DNA of 11,517 bases, from contig JAATVR010000270.1 of assembly GCA_014523665.1 (NCBI GenBank), positions 1 to 11,517 of the forward strand. The letters are read 5' to 3'. The DNA comes from Nitrososphaerales archaeon TH526 (GTDB taxonomy: Archaea > Thermoproteota > Nitrososphaeria > Nitrososphaerales > Nitrososphaeraceae). Shown here piece by piece: positions 5,305 to 11,517 of this stretch. The notes beneath the pieces were generated by a model that saw nothing but the letters and a program-made list of their open reading frames with translations, made no database searches and had not been told where the DNA came from. The position numbers were made by a program, and so were the translations under genes. Position 1 is the stretch's first letter. Every line of letters starts with the position of its first letter.

Positions 5305-5835
5305 ATGCTTTATCAACATTTAGCGAGTGTAGTGAAGAAATTGATTAAAGTCCAATCAGTCAGATTTGGTGCGATACCGGGGCTTCTGCTGTTATGCACG
5401 GTTGCACTAGTCGCATGCAACGACAGCCAGAATTCAGTATTTGCACAAGGTAATAGCTCCGCAGTACCGGAGAATGAACTACTAGGTTTCGATCGCGTAT
5501 TCCCCACTGCATCCTTAAGTGCAGAGGATAGCGGCACAAATGATGGAACTCCCGATTCATCTGGTTCTAACAGTGACAGCGAATCACAGAGTACGACCCA
5601 AGATGATGACGAGACAACTCCAGCTAACGAAGAAGAGGAAACAAGTACAACTAACGAAGAAGAGGAAACAAGTACAACTAACGAAGAAGAAGAAGAAACA
5701 AGTACAACACAGCAAGGAGACATAGCTTCGTATACAGGTCTAGATAAGGCAATCACGTTAGCTGAAACGACAGTGAGCACGATAAGTGAAGCATTTTCTG
5801 CGGCTGGATTACCTACTCTGAATTCTGAAACGTAA
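5305..5835 (+). CDS. Predicted surface lipoprotein with acidic NEEEETSTT repeats
   Basis: 176 residues. A basic start (KK, K, R) leads into a hydrophobic segment (residues 23-37) that ends LVAC at residues 35-38, a good lipobox with Cys38 as lipid site. FAQ-G at 46-49 is an alternative signal peptidase I site. Then comes a long, probably disordered stretch rich in Ser, Asp, Asn and Thr. Three tandem repeats of NEEEETSTT (residues 108-135; the last has an extra Glu) follow, and then a conserved-looking end (DKAITLAETTVSTISEAFSAAG) predicted as an amphipathic helix. The layout suggests an anchored, highly acidic spacer at the cell surface. No known family recognised. The start is chosen for the complete export signal; it has no good SD. 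The reverse frames are shadows of the repeats. Confidence 0.65.
   Translation: MLYQHLASVVKKLIKVQSVRFGAIPGLLLLCTVALVACNDSQNSVFAQGNSSAVPENELLGFDRVFPTASLSAEDSGTNDGTPDSSGSNSDSESQSTTQDDDETTPANEEEETSTTNEEEETSTTNEEEEETSTTQQGDIASYTGLDKAITLAETTVSTISEAFSAAGLPTLNSET
5626..5709 (+). repeat. In-frame tandem repeat, two 27-bp units and one 30-bp unit
   Basis: Units 5626-5652 and 5653-5679 are identical. The third (5680-5709) has an additional GAA triplet and small changes. It encodes NEEEETSTT, frame kept. GAA/GAG runs are prone to slippage. Confidence 0.9.
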
Positions 5836-5847
5836 CCCCTCCATCCA

Positions 5848-5859
5848 TTTTTCTTTTTG
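5848..5859 (+). terminator. T-tract terminator after the acidic lipoprotein
   Basis: Two runs of five T separated by one C, 13 bases after the stop at 5835. Expected archaeal end signal. Confidence 0.45.
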
Positions 5860-5865
5860 TTAGTT

Positions 5866-6330
5866 CACATCGGGGGTGCATTAGGTAGAAGTAGCAATTA
5901 GGTATATGCAAATTACGTGAAACCACTTGGAGATCATCTGCATATGAATTTAAGCAATAAGATGTAATGATTTCAAATGAAATAGTGTTTCAATTTTGAA
6001 AGTATCATGTGTTCATTGAATATTCACTGCTTACTCTACCGTCTGCAGTCATAGGCAAGGGACACAGAGGCATGAATGATGGAGCAAAGCAATTAGGCAA
6101 CCCGTGTAGAGAGGGTTCTGACAAGATAGACCGATGAGCGGCCGTATTAAGAGGCATATTTTTCGGATGAATACATGTATGCATCTAGTCGGATAACTAT
6201 TAGAATACCCCCTGTCCTATTAGACTATCATGAATATTCATATACCAATCATGAGGATCATAGTTTCTCTTTCTTGTTAAGCCGTAACCCTTTTTTAGCA
6301 CCGTTCGTTAATTATTATATGGGAGAAAAA
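5866..6330. other. Upstream region of the P-II-like gene, with two adjacent palindromes
   Basis: No supported gene. The frame of the P-II gene is open upstream to 6175, but that extension does not look like P-II and is probably not translated. ATTTCA-AA-TGAAAT at 5970-5983 and TTTCAA-TT-TTGAAA at 5988-6001 are perfect short palindromes 18 bp apart that share TTTCA/TGAAA half-sites. They lie some 330 bp before the start, so a link with this gene is uncertain. Confidence 0.35.
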
Positions 6331-6687
6331 ATGACCTTACCATTTGAAGTGGCCTATTCAGAAAAACCGAGCAAAGAGTCGAAGGGTATGAAAAGGCTTG
6401 CGGTCATAGTAAAGCCCGAGAATCTCGATCGCATGATATCATCTCTTAGAGAAATGGGTCTTGAAGCGACCATTTACGACGTAAAGGGCGCGGGAAAAGA
6501 TAAGCAGAGGGTTGCTTCAGGTAGGGGCAGTGGCACCTTTGAGCTCGCATTTACTACACGAAAGGTAGTTGCCACAGTGGTCAAGCCCAATGATGTTGAT
6601 GCAGTCATAGGTAAAATGAAAGAAGCCCTTGCTGCAGAAAAGGCAGTGGTCATGATTTCACAAGTAGACGATCTTGTTATGATTTAG
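6331..6687 (+). CDS. P-II-like (GlnB/GlnK superfamily) regulatory protein, atypical
   Basis: 118 residues from ATG 6331, chosen because GGGAG at 6321-6325 lies five bases upstream. ATG 6388 (99 residues, MKRLAVIVKP) is an alternative. The P-II ferredoxin-like fold is visible: KRLAVIVKPENLDRMISSLREMG (strand, helix), then IYDVKGAGKDKQ where classical P-II has TEVKGFGRQKG. A T-loop (about residues 54-76) and VVATVVKPNDVDAVIGKMKEAL (second strand and helix) follow, then a last strand ending in DDLVMI. P-II proteins form trimers that sense ATP/ADP and 2-oxoglutarate and control ammonium transporters and nitrogen metabolism in the cytoplasm. Here the B-loop T-G-x-x-G-D-G-K is absent (AAEKAV instead), the T-loop lacks the usual Tyr, and the common C-terminal tail is missing. 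Ligand binding may therefore differ. No amt gene is next to it. Confidence 0.75.
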   Translation: MTLPFEVAYSEKPSKESKGMKRLAVIVKPENLDRMISSLREMGLEATIYDVKGAGKDKQRVASGRGSGTFELAFTTRKVVATVVKPNDVDAVIGKMKEALAAEKAVVMISQVDDLVMI

Positions 6688-6707
6688 GATAGAAACAACA
6701 GATCTAG

Positions 6708-7004
6708 GACTCTGGTACAAAAAGCGACTTAGAAGCTTGCTTAAAGGCAGCGCAAAAGAATGTAAGGTTACCGAATAATCCATTTCAACCTACATACACA
6801 GGACTTGATGACTTTTCATTACATTTCGGTTGAGCTATCTCAAACCTGAATTGGAACGTATTGATCCAGCCCTTCACATTAAATGGGACGCGACCTTTGC
6901 TGAAATTCAGGCAATTATCATAGTATGCCGCCCCTAAAGCATTCGGGTTCAAAGTCAGTCAGGAAATCATTAAACATTTGTCGCAGCTCCCGATCCGCTT
7001 CTAA
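6708..7004 (+). pseudogene. Candidate decayed gene in three frame pieces, family unknown
   Basis: Three open pieces follow each other in changing frames. Piece one is 6708-6833 (...DLEACLKAAQKNVRLPNNP..., ends TGA). The second is about 6827-6933 (SYLKPELERIDPALHIKWDA..., ends TAA). The third is about 6924-7004 (AAPKAFGFKVSQEIIKHLS..., ends TAA). Together they would give a soluble, helical protein end of roughly 95 residues. No piece has a start codon with a ribosome site. I recognise no family. It lies directly behind the P-II-like gene and before another broken gene and a P-II fragment, which fits a stretch of gene debris. The reading is by eye, and random AT-rich DNA can produce similar pieces. 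Confidence 0.25.
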
Positions 7005-7220
7005 AACCTATGAATGCAATAATAGTTGAATCGTACCATCATGCCTGTAACTAATGAAATGACCTCACTATCGCAATCTGAAGAACTATGTATGTAAACT
7101 CGTTCCAAGTTGCTAAAAAAATAACACTGCGAATATGGACAATGATCTGAACAATAAACTGATACTAGAGAACTAATTACCAGAATGCGAGAATAATTTA
7201 AGGGAATGAAATAGGAAGCG

Positions 7221-7453
7221 ATGGCACATTTTTTTAAAAACCTACGTTCATGCTTAGAAGAGTATACTACAAGTCGTAGCAGATGGGCAGGTAAGTCAAA
7301 AATTTCATATTTCGGCTGCGCCAAACTTGCCCCAGGGTCATACGCGCGCGCCATAGGAGATAGGTGAAACTGGAGGAGCTGGAGAAAACGTAGGACAAGG
7401 CGGAGCTAGATGAGCTAAGAATGCAGCATATATTAAGTGTTAATAAATACTAG
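7221..7453 (+). pseudogene. Candidate broken small gene: frame change and in-frame TAG, coiled-coil end
   Basis: ATG 7221 (weak AGGA four bases before it) opens 48 codons (MAHFFKNLRSCLEEYTT...FGCAKLAPGSYARAIGDR) to TGA 7365. One base back, the frame from GTG 7364 reads VKLEELEKT, meets TAG 7391 and goes on as DKAELDELRMQHILSVNKY to TAG 7451. Leu and Glu/Lys spacing in the last part is that of a short coiled coil. This stretch, especially 7290-7440, is clearly richer in G and C than its surroundings, as are the real genes here, which supports former coding. Family unknown. The long minus-strand frame 7001-7354 overlaps it and is judged a shadow. Confidence 0.4.
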
Positions 7454-7930
7454 CATAACTCGGAACTGGGACGATCTCATGTGACCAGGTAAATAGCTTC
7501 CAATGAGAAACAGCGTGCAAAATTCTCTATAGCTGGTGAGCTGAGGCCCGAACAAGGGGAAATTCTAGCGAAACCCTACTCGTTTCTTCGTCTCGGACTT
7601 AGTTTTATTCACCCAAGCTTATTGCACGAGTAGACCTCAGTCCACCGGTCCTTAGTTTATTATTAAACGATTTGCTATTAAGATTAATTACCAAAAACTA
7701 TTCTCCTATTGGTAAATGTTTATGATTTTAATCCCATATTGTATTTATTACGTCGTTTGATATCAATAATTAACGGACATGTTATATACTGAACTCGATC
7801 TTGCATTTTGCATACTGGAGTATCTTACCCTGACTTCTACTTTCCTTTATTATGCTGTTTCTCCATTCCGTTATTTTTGAAACCAACAAATTGGAGTACT
7901 GGTTGGCATAGCAATGAAGTCTGGTATGCG
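7454..7930. other. Intergenic/debris region before the P-II fragment
   Basis: No supported gene. One open stretch without a start (7502-7633, NEKQRAKFSIAGELRPEQG... to TAG 7631) has protein-like composition and may be another fragment. The rest is AT-rich. The join to the P-II fragment lies near 7910-7930. Confidence 0.3.
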
Positions 7931-8020
7931 GACGCGGTTGTTGTTAGAATGAAGCTTGCGCTCGCTGGTGAAAAGGCCGTTGTCATGACATCACAAGTTT
8001 ATGATCTTGTTATGATTTAA
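7931..8020 (+). pseudogene. C-terminal fragment of a second P-II-like gene
   Basis: The last 29 codons match the end of the P-II-like protein at 6331-6687: DAVVVRMKLALAGEKAVVMTSQVYDLVMI-type sequence with 22 of 29 residues identical by eye and about three quarters of bases equal. The stop is TAA instead of TAG. The homology does not go upstream beyond about 7912. The frame continues to ATG 7808, but that part (aromatic, Cys-rich) bears no relation to P-II. So this is the tail of a duplicate whose first two thirds were deleted or replaced. The divergence shows that the duplication is not recent. Confidence 0.75.
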
Positions 8021-8306
8021 GTCAAGTTAGGGCTAATAAAAGGAAAGAATAATTCAACTCACCGAAATTTACTGATGATTGATTCAGTCCAATTTTTCCA
8101 AATTTATCAGAAGCCGAAAGTCGATAATTGAAAAGAGTCTATAAAATCGTCCACCAATTTCCAATTTCTAATAGGATACTGGGAATTGTAAAAAACATGA
8201 CTTTTATCTAGCTTCGACCACAGACCCTTTTTATGGGTATGTATCGTTACCTAGGGATCAAACTGACTTATAGCACACTTTATCGCGTTCTCTGGGATGA
8301 GATACA
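8021..8306. other. Upstream region of amzA
   Basis: No gene seen. ACCC-TTTTTAT-GGGT at about 8223-8237 could form a small hairpin. AT-rich words near 8268-8283 may hold the TATA box. GGATGAG at about 8294-8300, six bases before the ATG, is at best a weak ribosome site. Confidence 0.35.
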
Positions 8307-8876
8307 ATGAAATTAGTAATTCAGCCTATTATGCTAGATGATAAAAAAGCTCTCACAGGATTATTATATTTGAAATCAGTACTTGAAACTGGATTCGGAT
8401 TTGACAAGCAATTGACAATAGTTAATAATCCAATAACACAGCTCCCAACAAACTTATTCGACAACATACGAAATCAGTATTTGTCAGATCAATTACTCTC
8501 TTGGCTCCAGCACACTTTTCAACCAACCCATAACACCAAGGCTTTGGCGGTGTGTGATTTTGATGCGTACTTTGGAAAATATAATTATTGTTTTGGGGAA
8601 GCCATTATAGGTGGAAGGGTATCAGCAATATATCTAAAACGCCTGTTACCGCCTGGTGGTACTTGGGATAAAAAATCGTTAAATCTGTTCCAAGATCGGA
8701 TAGTGAAGGAGGCAATACACGAGATTGGTCACACTTTTGGATTAAGGCACTGCTCCCATGAATTATGTATTATGTTCAAGAGCAAGACCATTTCAGACAC
8801 AGACAAGAAGAATAGCGAATTCTGCGACTCGTGTTTAAATTCCCTTACTATTTATACCCAGTCACCTTTAAAGTGA
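8307..8876 (+). CDS. amzA: Archaemetzincin, zinc metalloprotease (peptidase family M54)
   Basis: 189 residues, the usual length. The signature is complete: H138-E-I-G-H142-T-F-G-L-R-H148 gives the three zinc-binding histidines and the catalytic Glu139. Directly behind follow Cys149, Cys154, Met156 (Met-turn) and the FC-x-x-C pair Cys173/Cys176; these four cysteines bind a second, structural zinc, as known for archaemetzincins. The N-terminal half has the expected alpha/beta layout (KLVIQPI start, ALAVCDFDAYF before the active site). No signal peptide, so a cytoplasmic enzyme. Natural substrates of the family are not well defined. Apparently transcribed alone. All key residues are present, so it should be active. 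The region around it is decaying, yet this gene is intact. High confidence in the family. Confidence 0.95.
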   Translation: MKLVIQPIMLDDKKALTGLLYLKSVLETGFGFDKQLTIVNNPITQLPTNLFDNIRNQYLSDQLLSWLQHTFQPTHNTKALAVCDFDAYFGKYNYCFGEAIIGGRVSAIYLKRLLPPGGTWDKKSLNLFQDRIVKEAIHEIGHTFGLRHCSHELCIMFKSKTISDTDKKNSEFCDSCLNSLTIYTQSPLK

Positions 8877-9004
8877 TCTCTGCTTTTCAAAGGCAACGCG
8901 AAATAAAAATGCTGAAATAGAAAAAGAAAAAAGATGGGGTAAATAATCATTGTGAGCAATGGTGGGAGCATCTTGCATTTGCTGGTAAAAAAGAGGAGGA
9001 AGGC

Positions 9005-9055
9005 ATGGAGGGTTTCTCTAGACGATATTTTATAAATTTTATAGTACTGGGCTAA
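9005..9055 (+). pseudogene. 16-codon stub of a Tat-exported protein
   Basis: GGAGGA at 8995-9000 sits four bases before ATG 9005. The peptide MEGFSRRYFINFIVLG has the twin-arginine motif S-R-R-x-F followed by the start of a hydrophobic stretch, then TAA at 9053. This looks like the N-terminus of a Tat substrate cut in the middle of its signal peptide. The cut falls exactly where the convergent broken gene on the minus strand ends (9052), suggesting a deletion or rearrangement joint. It may also be a chance small frame, but the ribosome site plus motif make that less likely. Confidence 0.4.
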
Positions 9056-9571
9056 GTATTCTCGAAATTAAATGAAGACTCAGAACTGGGCCATACTGCA
9101 TAGTTTTCAATTATCTGATTTGTTCCATCTGGGATTTGATATACTCCTGATGGAATCTTGATGCTAAAGGAACCGTCAACGGTTAAGAAAGAGTTTGTGG
9201 TGTAGCCACCTTCTTTCACTACGGAATTTATGATCCCCAACTCTTTTTGTGCTGTCACTGAAGCGCCAATCGCAGGCAACTCTGTAGGTCCTAGCACTTT
9301 ACCTTCAAGAGTACCAAAATCAAAAGACGGCAGCAGCACCATAGACTCAGAGGCCTAGGAAGAAAATTGCCTTTCTGTAGGGTATGTGATCAGACTCAAT
9401 CCTTTGTGTACATTAGGCAATATTCCGCCACTTAAAACATGGCCTAATAGTGCCACTATCAGTGCTAATGTAACAATCAAGGCCAGTACCAGTGGTACAT
9501 AGTTTTTTGAAATATTCTTATACTCGTTGTCTTGAACGCTCTGGACGCTTTCGATGATTCTGCTCTACCAC
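9052..9571 (-). pseudogene. Broken gene: membrane-anchored protein with carboxypeptidase-regulatory-like domain
   Basis: AGGAGG then six bases and GTG 9571 start MVEQNHRKRPERSRQRV, a basic N-terminus that hits TAA at 9518-9520. The neighbouring frame goes on with YKNISKNYVPLVLALIV, one long transmembrane helix, then HVLSGGILPNVHKGLSLITYPTERQFSS, a TAG (9355-9357), and SESMVLLPSFDFGTLEGKV... to TAG 9052. The last 80 residues (LEGKVLGP..GASVTAQ..GGYTTN..DGSFSIKIPSGVY) resemble the beta-sandwich of carboxypeptidase-regulatory-like domains. One frame change and one nonsense codon break what was probably a single-pass surface protein of about 170 residues. The domain may also lack a strand near SGVYQIPDGTNQ. 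The frame is otherwise open, so the damage is young. An internal start at ATG 9342 would leave 96 residues without export signal. Confidence 0.65.
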
Positions 9572-9577
9572 GTCAAT

Positions 9578-9583
9578 CCTCCT
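9578..9583 (-). promoter_or_regulatory. Ribosome binding site deciding the GTG start of the broken gene
   Basis: AGGAGG on the minus strand, six bases before GTG 9571. The ATG at 9594 lies upstream of it and its frame meets TAG at 9565-9567 after nine codons, so the GTG is the likelier old start. Confidence 0.5.
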
Positions 9584-9594
9584 TTTTGAAACAT

Positions 9595-10129
9595 TTTTGC
9601 TTTCATAGCCTTGCTAAGTATAACTATTGATTGAGCTAAGATCCTCTTTTGTCTAGTAAACCCCTAATATGAGAAATAGGGCAAATGACAACTAGTATCA
9701 ATTGAAAATTGCTACAAAACACTAACTAAATAATTCATATTAAAACGTTTCATGTTCCAGAGTGCAAATCCAGGTTGCAGGCTTGGCCAATGTGACTAAT
9801 GTTCTGTGGGTTCGTATTTTGACACAAATCTCCTGCTAATGATCTTTGCCCATTCCATCGATCGATCGACTGACACGTGTATTGAAATTATTTACTTCTC
9901 TTTGGTTCACGATTTATTTCACTGACAATTGGATCCGCATACGGTTTGCCAGGGGGCCTCACAGGCATTTTGTCCCAGATCTGACTTTTACAAAGTAAAT
10001 CACAACGTTGCTAATGCTAACTCTAAATAGGTGATATTGCGTCACGCCAGAATATGTACATCAGGTCAAAGTTTGATTCCCATATTTCCTGTGAAAATTC
10101 ACATCACATCACATCTTTGCCAGCTCGAC
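9595..10129. other. Intergenic region between broken gene and permease
   Basis: Mostly AT-rich with no RNA gene seen. A 26-codon minus-strand frame (9888-9968, MPVRPPGKPYADPIVSEINR...) has protein-like composition and no ribosome site. ATCGATCGATCG near 9858-9869 is a small self-complementary stretch. At 10101-10115 ACATC is repeated three times, just behind the permease stop. Confidence 0.35.
10101..10115. repeat. ACATC x3 microsatellite
   Basis: Three perfect 5-bp units 15 bases downstream of the permease stop codon. Confidence 0.7.
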
Positions 10130-11517
10130 TCAAAGTGCCCTCAATGCATCCACAGGAAGATAGCGCGAAGCCTTCCATGCGGGATAAAGCCCAGCCATAA
10201 TACTCAGACCAACTGAAATAAACCAGACTCTTATCATATCTTCTCCAAGATACACAGGGGTCAGCTGTTCTGACTCTTGGGTTTGCTGCTCCGTCGTCGA
10301 CCCATCACCAGTGCCAGACGGGCCACCATTAGAGTTTGCAGCATCATTAGTACCTGCAGTTGAAGTTCCACTCCCGCTTTCCGACTCTCCATCCTCGCCG
10401 CCTCCGCCACCTCCTGGACTGGCACTGGCAAGGAGATAACCCATTCCTATTCCCGCTATTAGGCCAAATGAAGCTCCAATGATACCAATGAGCAAAGCTT
10501 CAAAAAGAAACAAGCCAAGGATGGTGGTGTTCTTGGCACCTATCGCTTTCAATGTCCCTATTTCTCTTATTCTCTCGACAACAGAGGTGTAGAGCGTCGT
10601 AATTATACCAACTGCACCCACGACAAGCGAGATGATAGCAATACTTGCGAGGAACGCATTAATTCCACCTGTAAACTCTTCAATAGTTTTAAGGATGTTT
10701 TGAACAGTAGTTATCCCTATGTCATTACCGTATAGGGTCCTTATCTCGTCTTCAACCGCATCGACATAAGCTGTTGAGGAGGCAACAACGAATAACGAAT
10801 CGAATTTGCCTGCACGTTGAAGCAAATCGTCGCCTGGCTGCAGGCCTATAACGACAGCATTGTCCACGGTCGGATTTCCAGTAGATTCGATTAGCCCGCG
10901 CACCACAAAGCTCCTTGACTCCTCCTTAGCTTCCCCCGTATCTGGGTCGACGAATGAATATGATAGTCTAACACTTTGTCCCAAATTAATGAATGGAGTT
11001 GATTCACCCGGAGGAAAAGCTATATCTTGCGCCACCAAGATGGCCGTTGGATCACTGGCTGCAGGAAGTGTTGATCCCTCCGCTAGCTCCAGAGTAGGTG
11101 ATATAACAAATAGTTGGCTTGGGTCCATTGACAGAACTGAAAAGGATTTGGATTCGCTACCAGATTGAATTGAAATATCGCCCTGGTATGAAGGGATCAC
11201 CTGACTAACGAAGGGAAGCGACCGGATTCGAGACTCTACTGCTGCATTTAAGGTGATCTTTGCGGAGGGAGGAGGAGCCACGCTCCCTATTCCGCCTCCA
11301 CCATCATTTTGATCTTGCTGAACGCTTGAAACAAATAGTATATTTGGAGCAAGATTTGCAAATTGTTTGTTGAAGAAGTCACTGAAGCCTGCGCCAAATG
11401 CGTTCACTGCAACAAGTAGACTGCTACCAACCAGTACCATCAGAATTGTAAGAGCAGACCGAACTTTCCTCTCTCGAATCGCACCCAGAGAAAGACCAAA
11501 TATTTCCTTAATGTTCA
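10130..11517 (-). CDS. MacB/FtsX-type ABC transporter permease (first base of start codon outside window)
   Basis: The frame is open to the window edge. Upstream of the ATG at 11440 it reads NIKEIFGLSLGAIRERKVRSALTIL, the classical N-terminus of this family. The codon before it ends in TG at 11517-11516, so the start codon is most likely at 11518. Full length would be about 462 residues. Layout: cytoplasmic helix, TM1 (about 21-43), a large extracytoplasmic domain (about 44-285), TM2 (about 286-310), the coupling segment ERIREIGTLKAIGA, TM3 (about 332-363), TM4 (about 427-447), and the end YPAWKASRYLPVDALRAL, all typical. Between TM3 and TM4 there is an unusual Gly/Ser/Thr/Glu-rich insert of about 60 residues. 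The permease works with a separate ATPase, probably encoded next to it beyond the right edge, in export or in extracting molecules from the membrane. Substrate unknown. Confidence 0.9.
   Translation of the reverse strand, partial: NIKEIFGLSLGAIRERKVRSALTILMVLVGSSLLVAVNAFGAGFSDFFNKQFANLAPNILFVSSVQQDQNDGGGGIGSVAPPPSAKITLNAAVESRIRSLPFVSQVIPSYQGDISIQSGSESKSFSVLSMDPSQLFVISPTLELAEGSTLPAASDPTAILVAQDIAFPPGESTPFINLGQSVRLSYSFVDPDTGEAKEESRSFVVRGLIESTGNPTVDNAVVIGLQPGDDLLQRAGKFDSLFVVASSTAYVDAVEDEIRTLYGNDIGITTVQNILKTIEEFTGGINAFLASIAIISLVVGAVGIITTLYTSVVERIREIGTLKAIGAKNTTILGLFLFEALLIGIIGASFGLIAGIGMGYLLASASPGGGGGGEDGESESGSGTSTAGTNDAANSNGGPSGTGDGSTTEQQTQESEQLTPVYLGEDMIRVWFISVGLSIMAGLYPAWKASRYLPVDALRAL

Noticed and set aside
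5313..5780. 155-codon minus-strand frame rich in Val/Ser
   Set aside because: Reverse reading of the acidic repeat protein; its regular VVLVSSSS pattern is only the mirror of the GAA-rich repeats.
6175..6330. N-terminal extension of the P-II-like protein
   Set aside because: The extra 52 residues do not resemble P-II, DNA is AT-rich, and a good ribosome site precedes ATG 6331.
7001..7354. 117-codon minus-strand frame
   Set aside because: Cys-, Ser- and Tyr-rich without a motif; covers the better plus-strand broken gene at 7221-7453, so it is taken as a shadow.
9755..9830. Possible tRNA, from a GGGTTCG stretch near 9807
   Set aside because: No matching acceptor stem, anticodon arm or D-arm could be folded around it.
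10860..11168. 102-codon plus-strand frame
   Set aside because: Antisense shadow of the permease, whose minus-strand frame has clear transmembrane and family motifs.

Overview
The window looks like accessory chromosome of an ammonia-oxidising archaeon of the Nitrososphaeria (Thaumarchaeota), most likely Nitrososphaera/Nitrosocosmicus-like. This rests on a complete archaemetzincin, a P-II-like regulator, a stand-alone MacB/FtsX-type ABC permease, several tiny secreted proteins, AT-rich long intergenic DNA, T-tract ends after genes and few Shine-Dalgarno sites. The taxon is inferred from gene style, not from a marker gene.

Left part (1-5835): a cluster of small exported proteins. It starts with the tail of a Cys-containing secreted protein cut by the window edge. 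It then holds three members of one small family (942-1193 +, 1849-2085 +, 4200-4451 -) with a signal peptide, a KKKYxKSQAxSQxN stretch and two cysteines 11 residues apart. The first and third share a 209-bp arm (868-1076 and inverted 4317-4525; 4 mismatches by eye) that covers promoter, signal peptide and the first 45 codons. The identity stops abruptly and the remaining tails are only about 56 % identical. This shared-leader, variable-tail layout on inverted arms 3.2 kb apart is the most interesting signal here. Between the arms lie the second paralogue, a decayed small secreted gene and a secreted Cys-rich protein with three perfect 30-bp repeats. To the right lie a 26-codon mini-ORF with a strong ribosome site, then a lipoprotein-like acidic repeat protein.

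Middle part (5836-9055): a P-II-like protein without the usual ATP-binding B-loop, followed by about 1.3 kb of gene debris: two broken reading-frame chains and a 29-codon tail of a second P-II copy. An intact archaemetzincin (amzA) follows, then a 16-codon Tat-signal stub.

Right part (9052-11517, minus strand): a recently broken gene for a membrane-anchored protein with a carboxypeptidase-regulatory-like domain (frame change and in-frame TAG), 0.5 kb of mostly empty DNA, and a MacB/FtsX permease running into the right edge, with an unusually long Gly/Ser/acidic loop.

No RNA gene, CRISPR array or transposase gene is seen. No operon-level pathway can be built from this window. The common theme is small exported proteins, envelope export and ongoing gene decay and duplication. 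All alignments and counts were made by eye.
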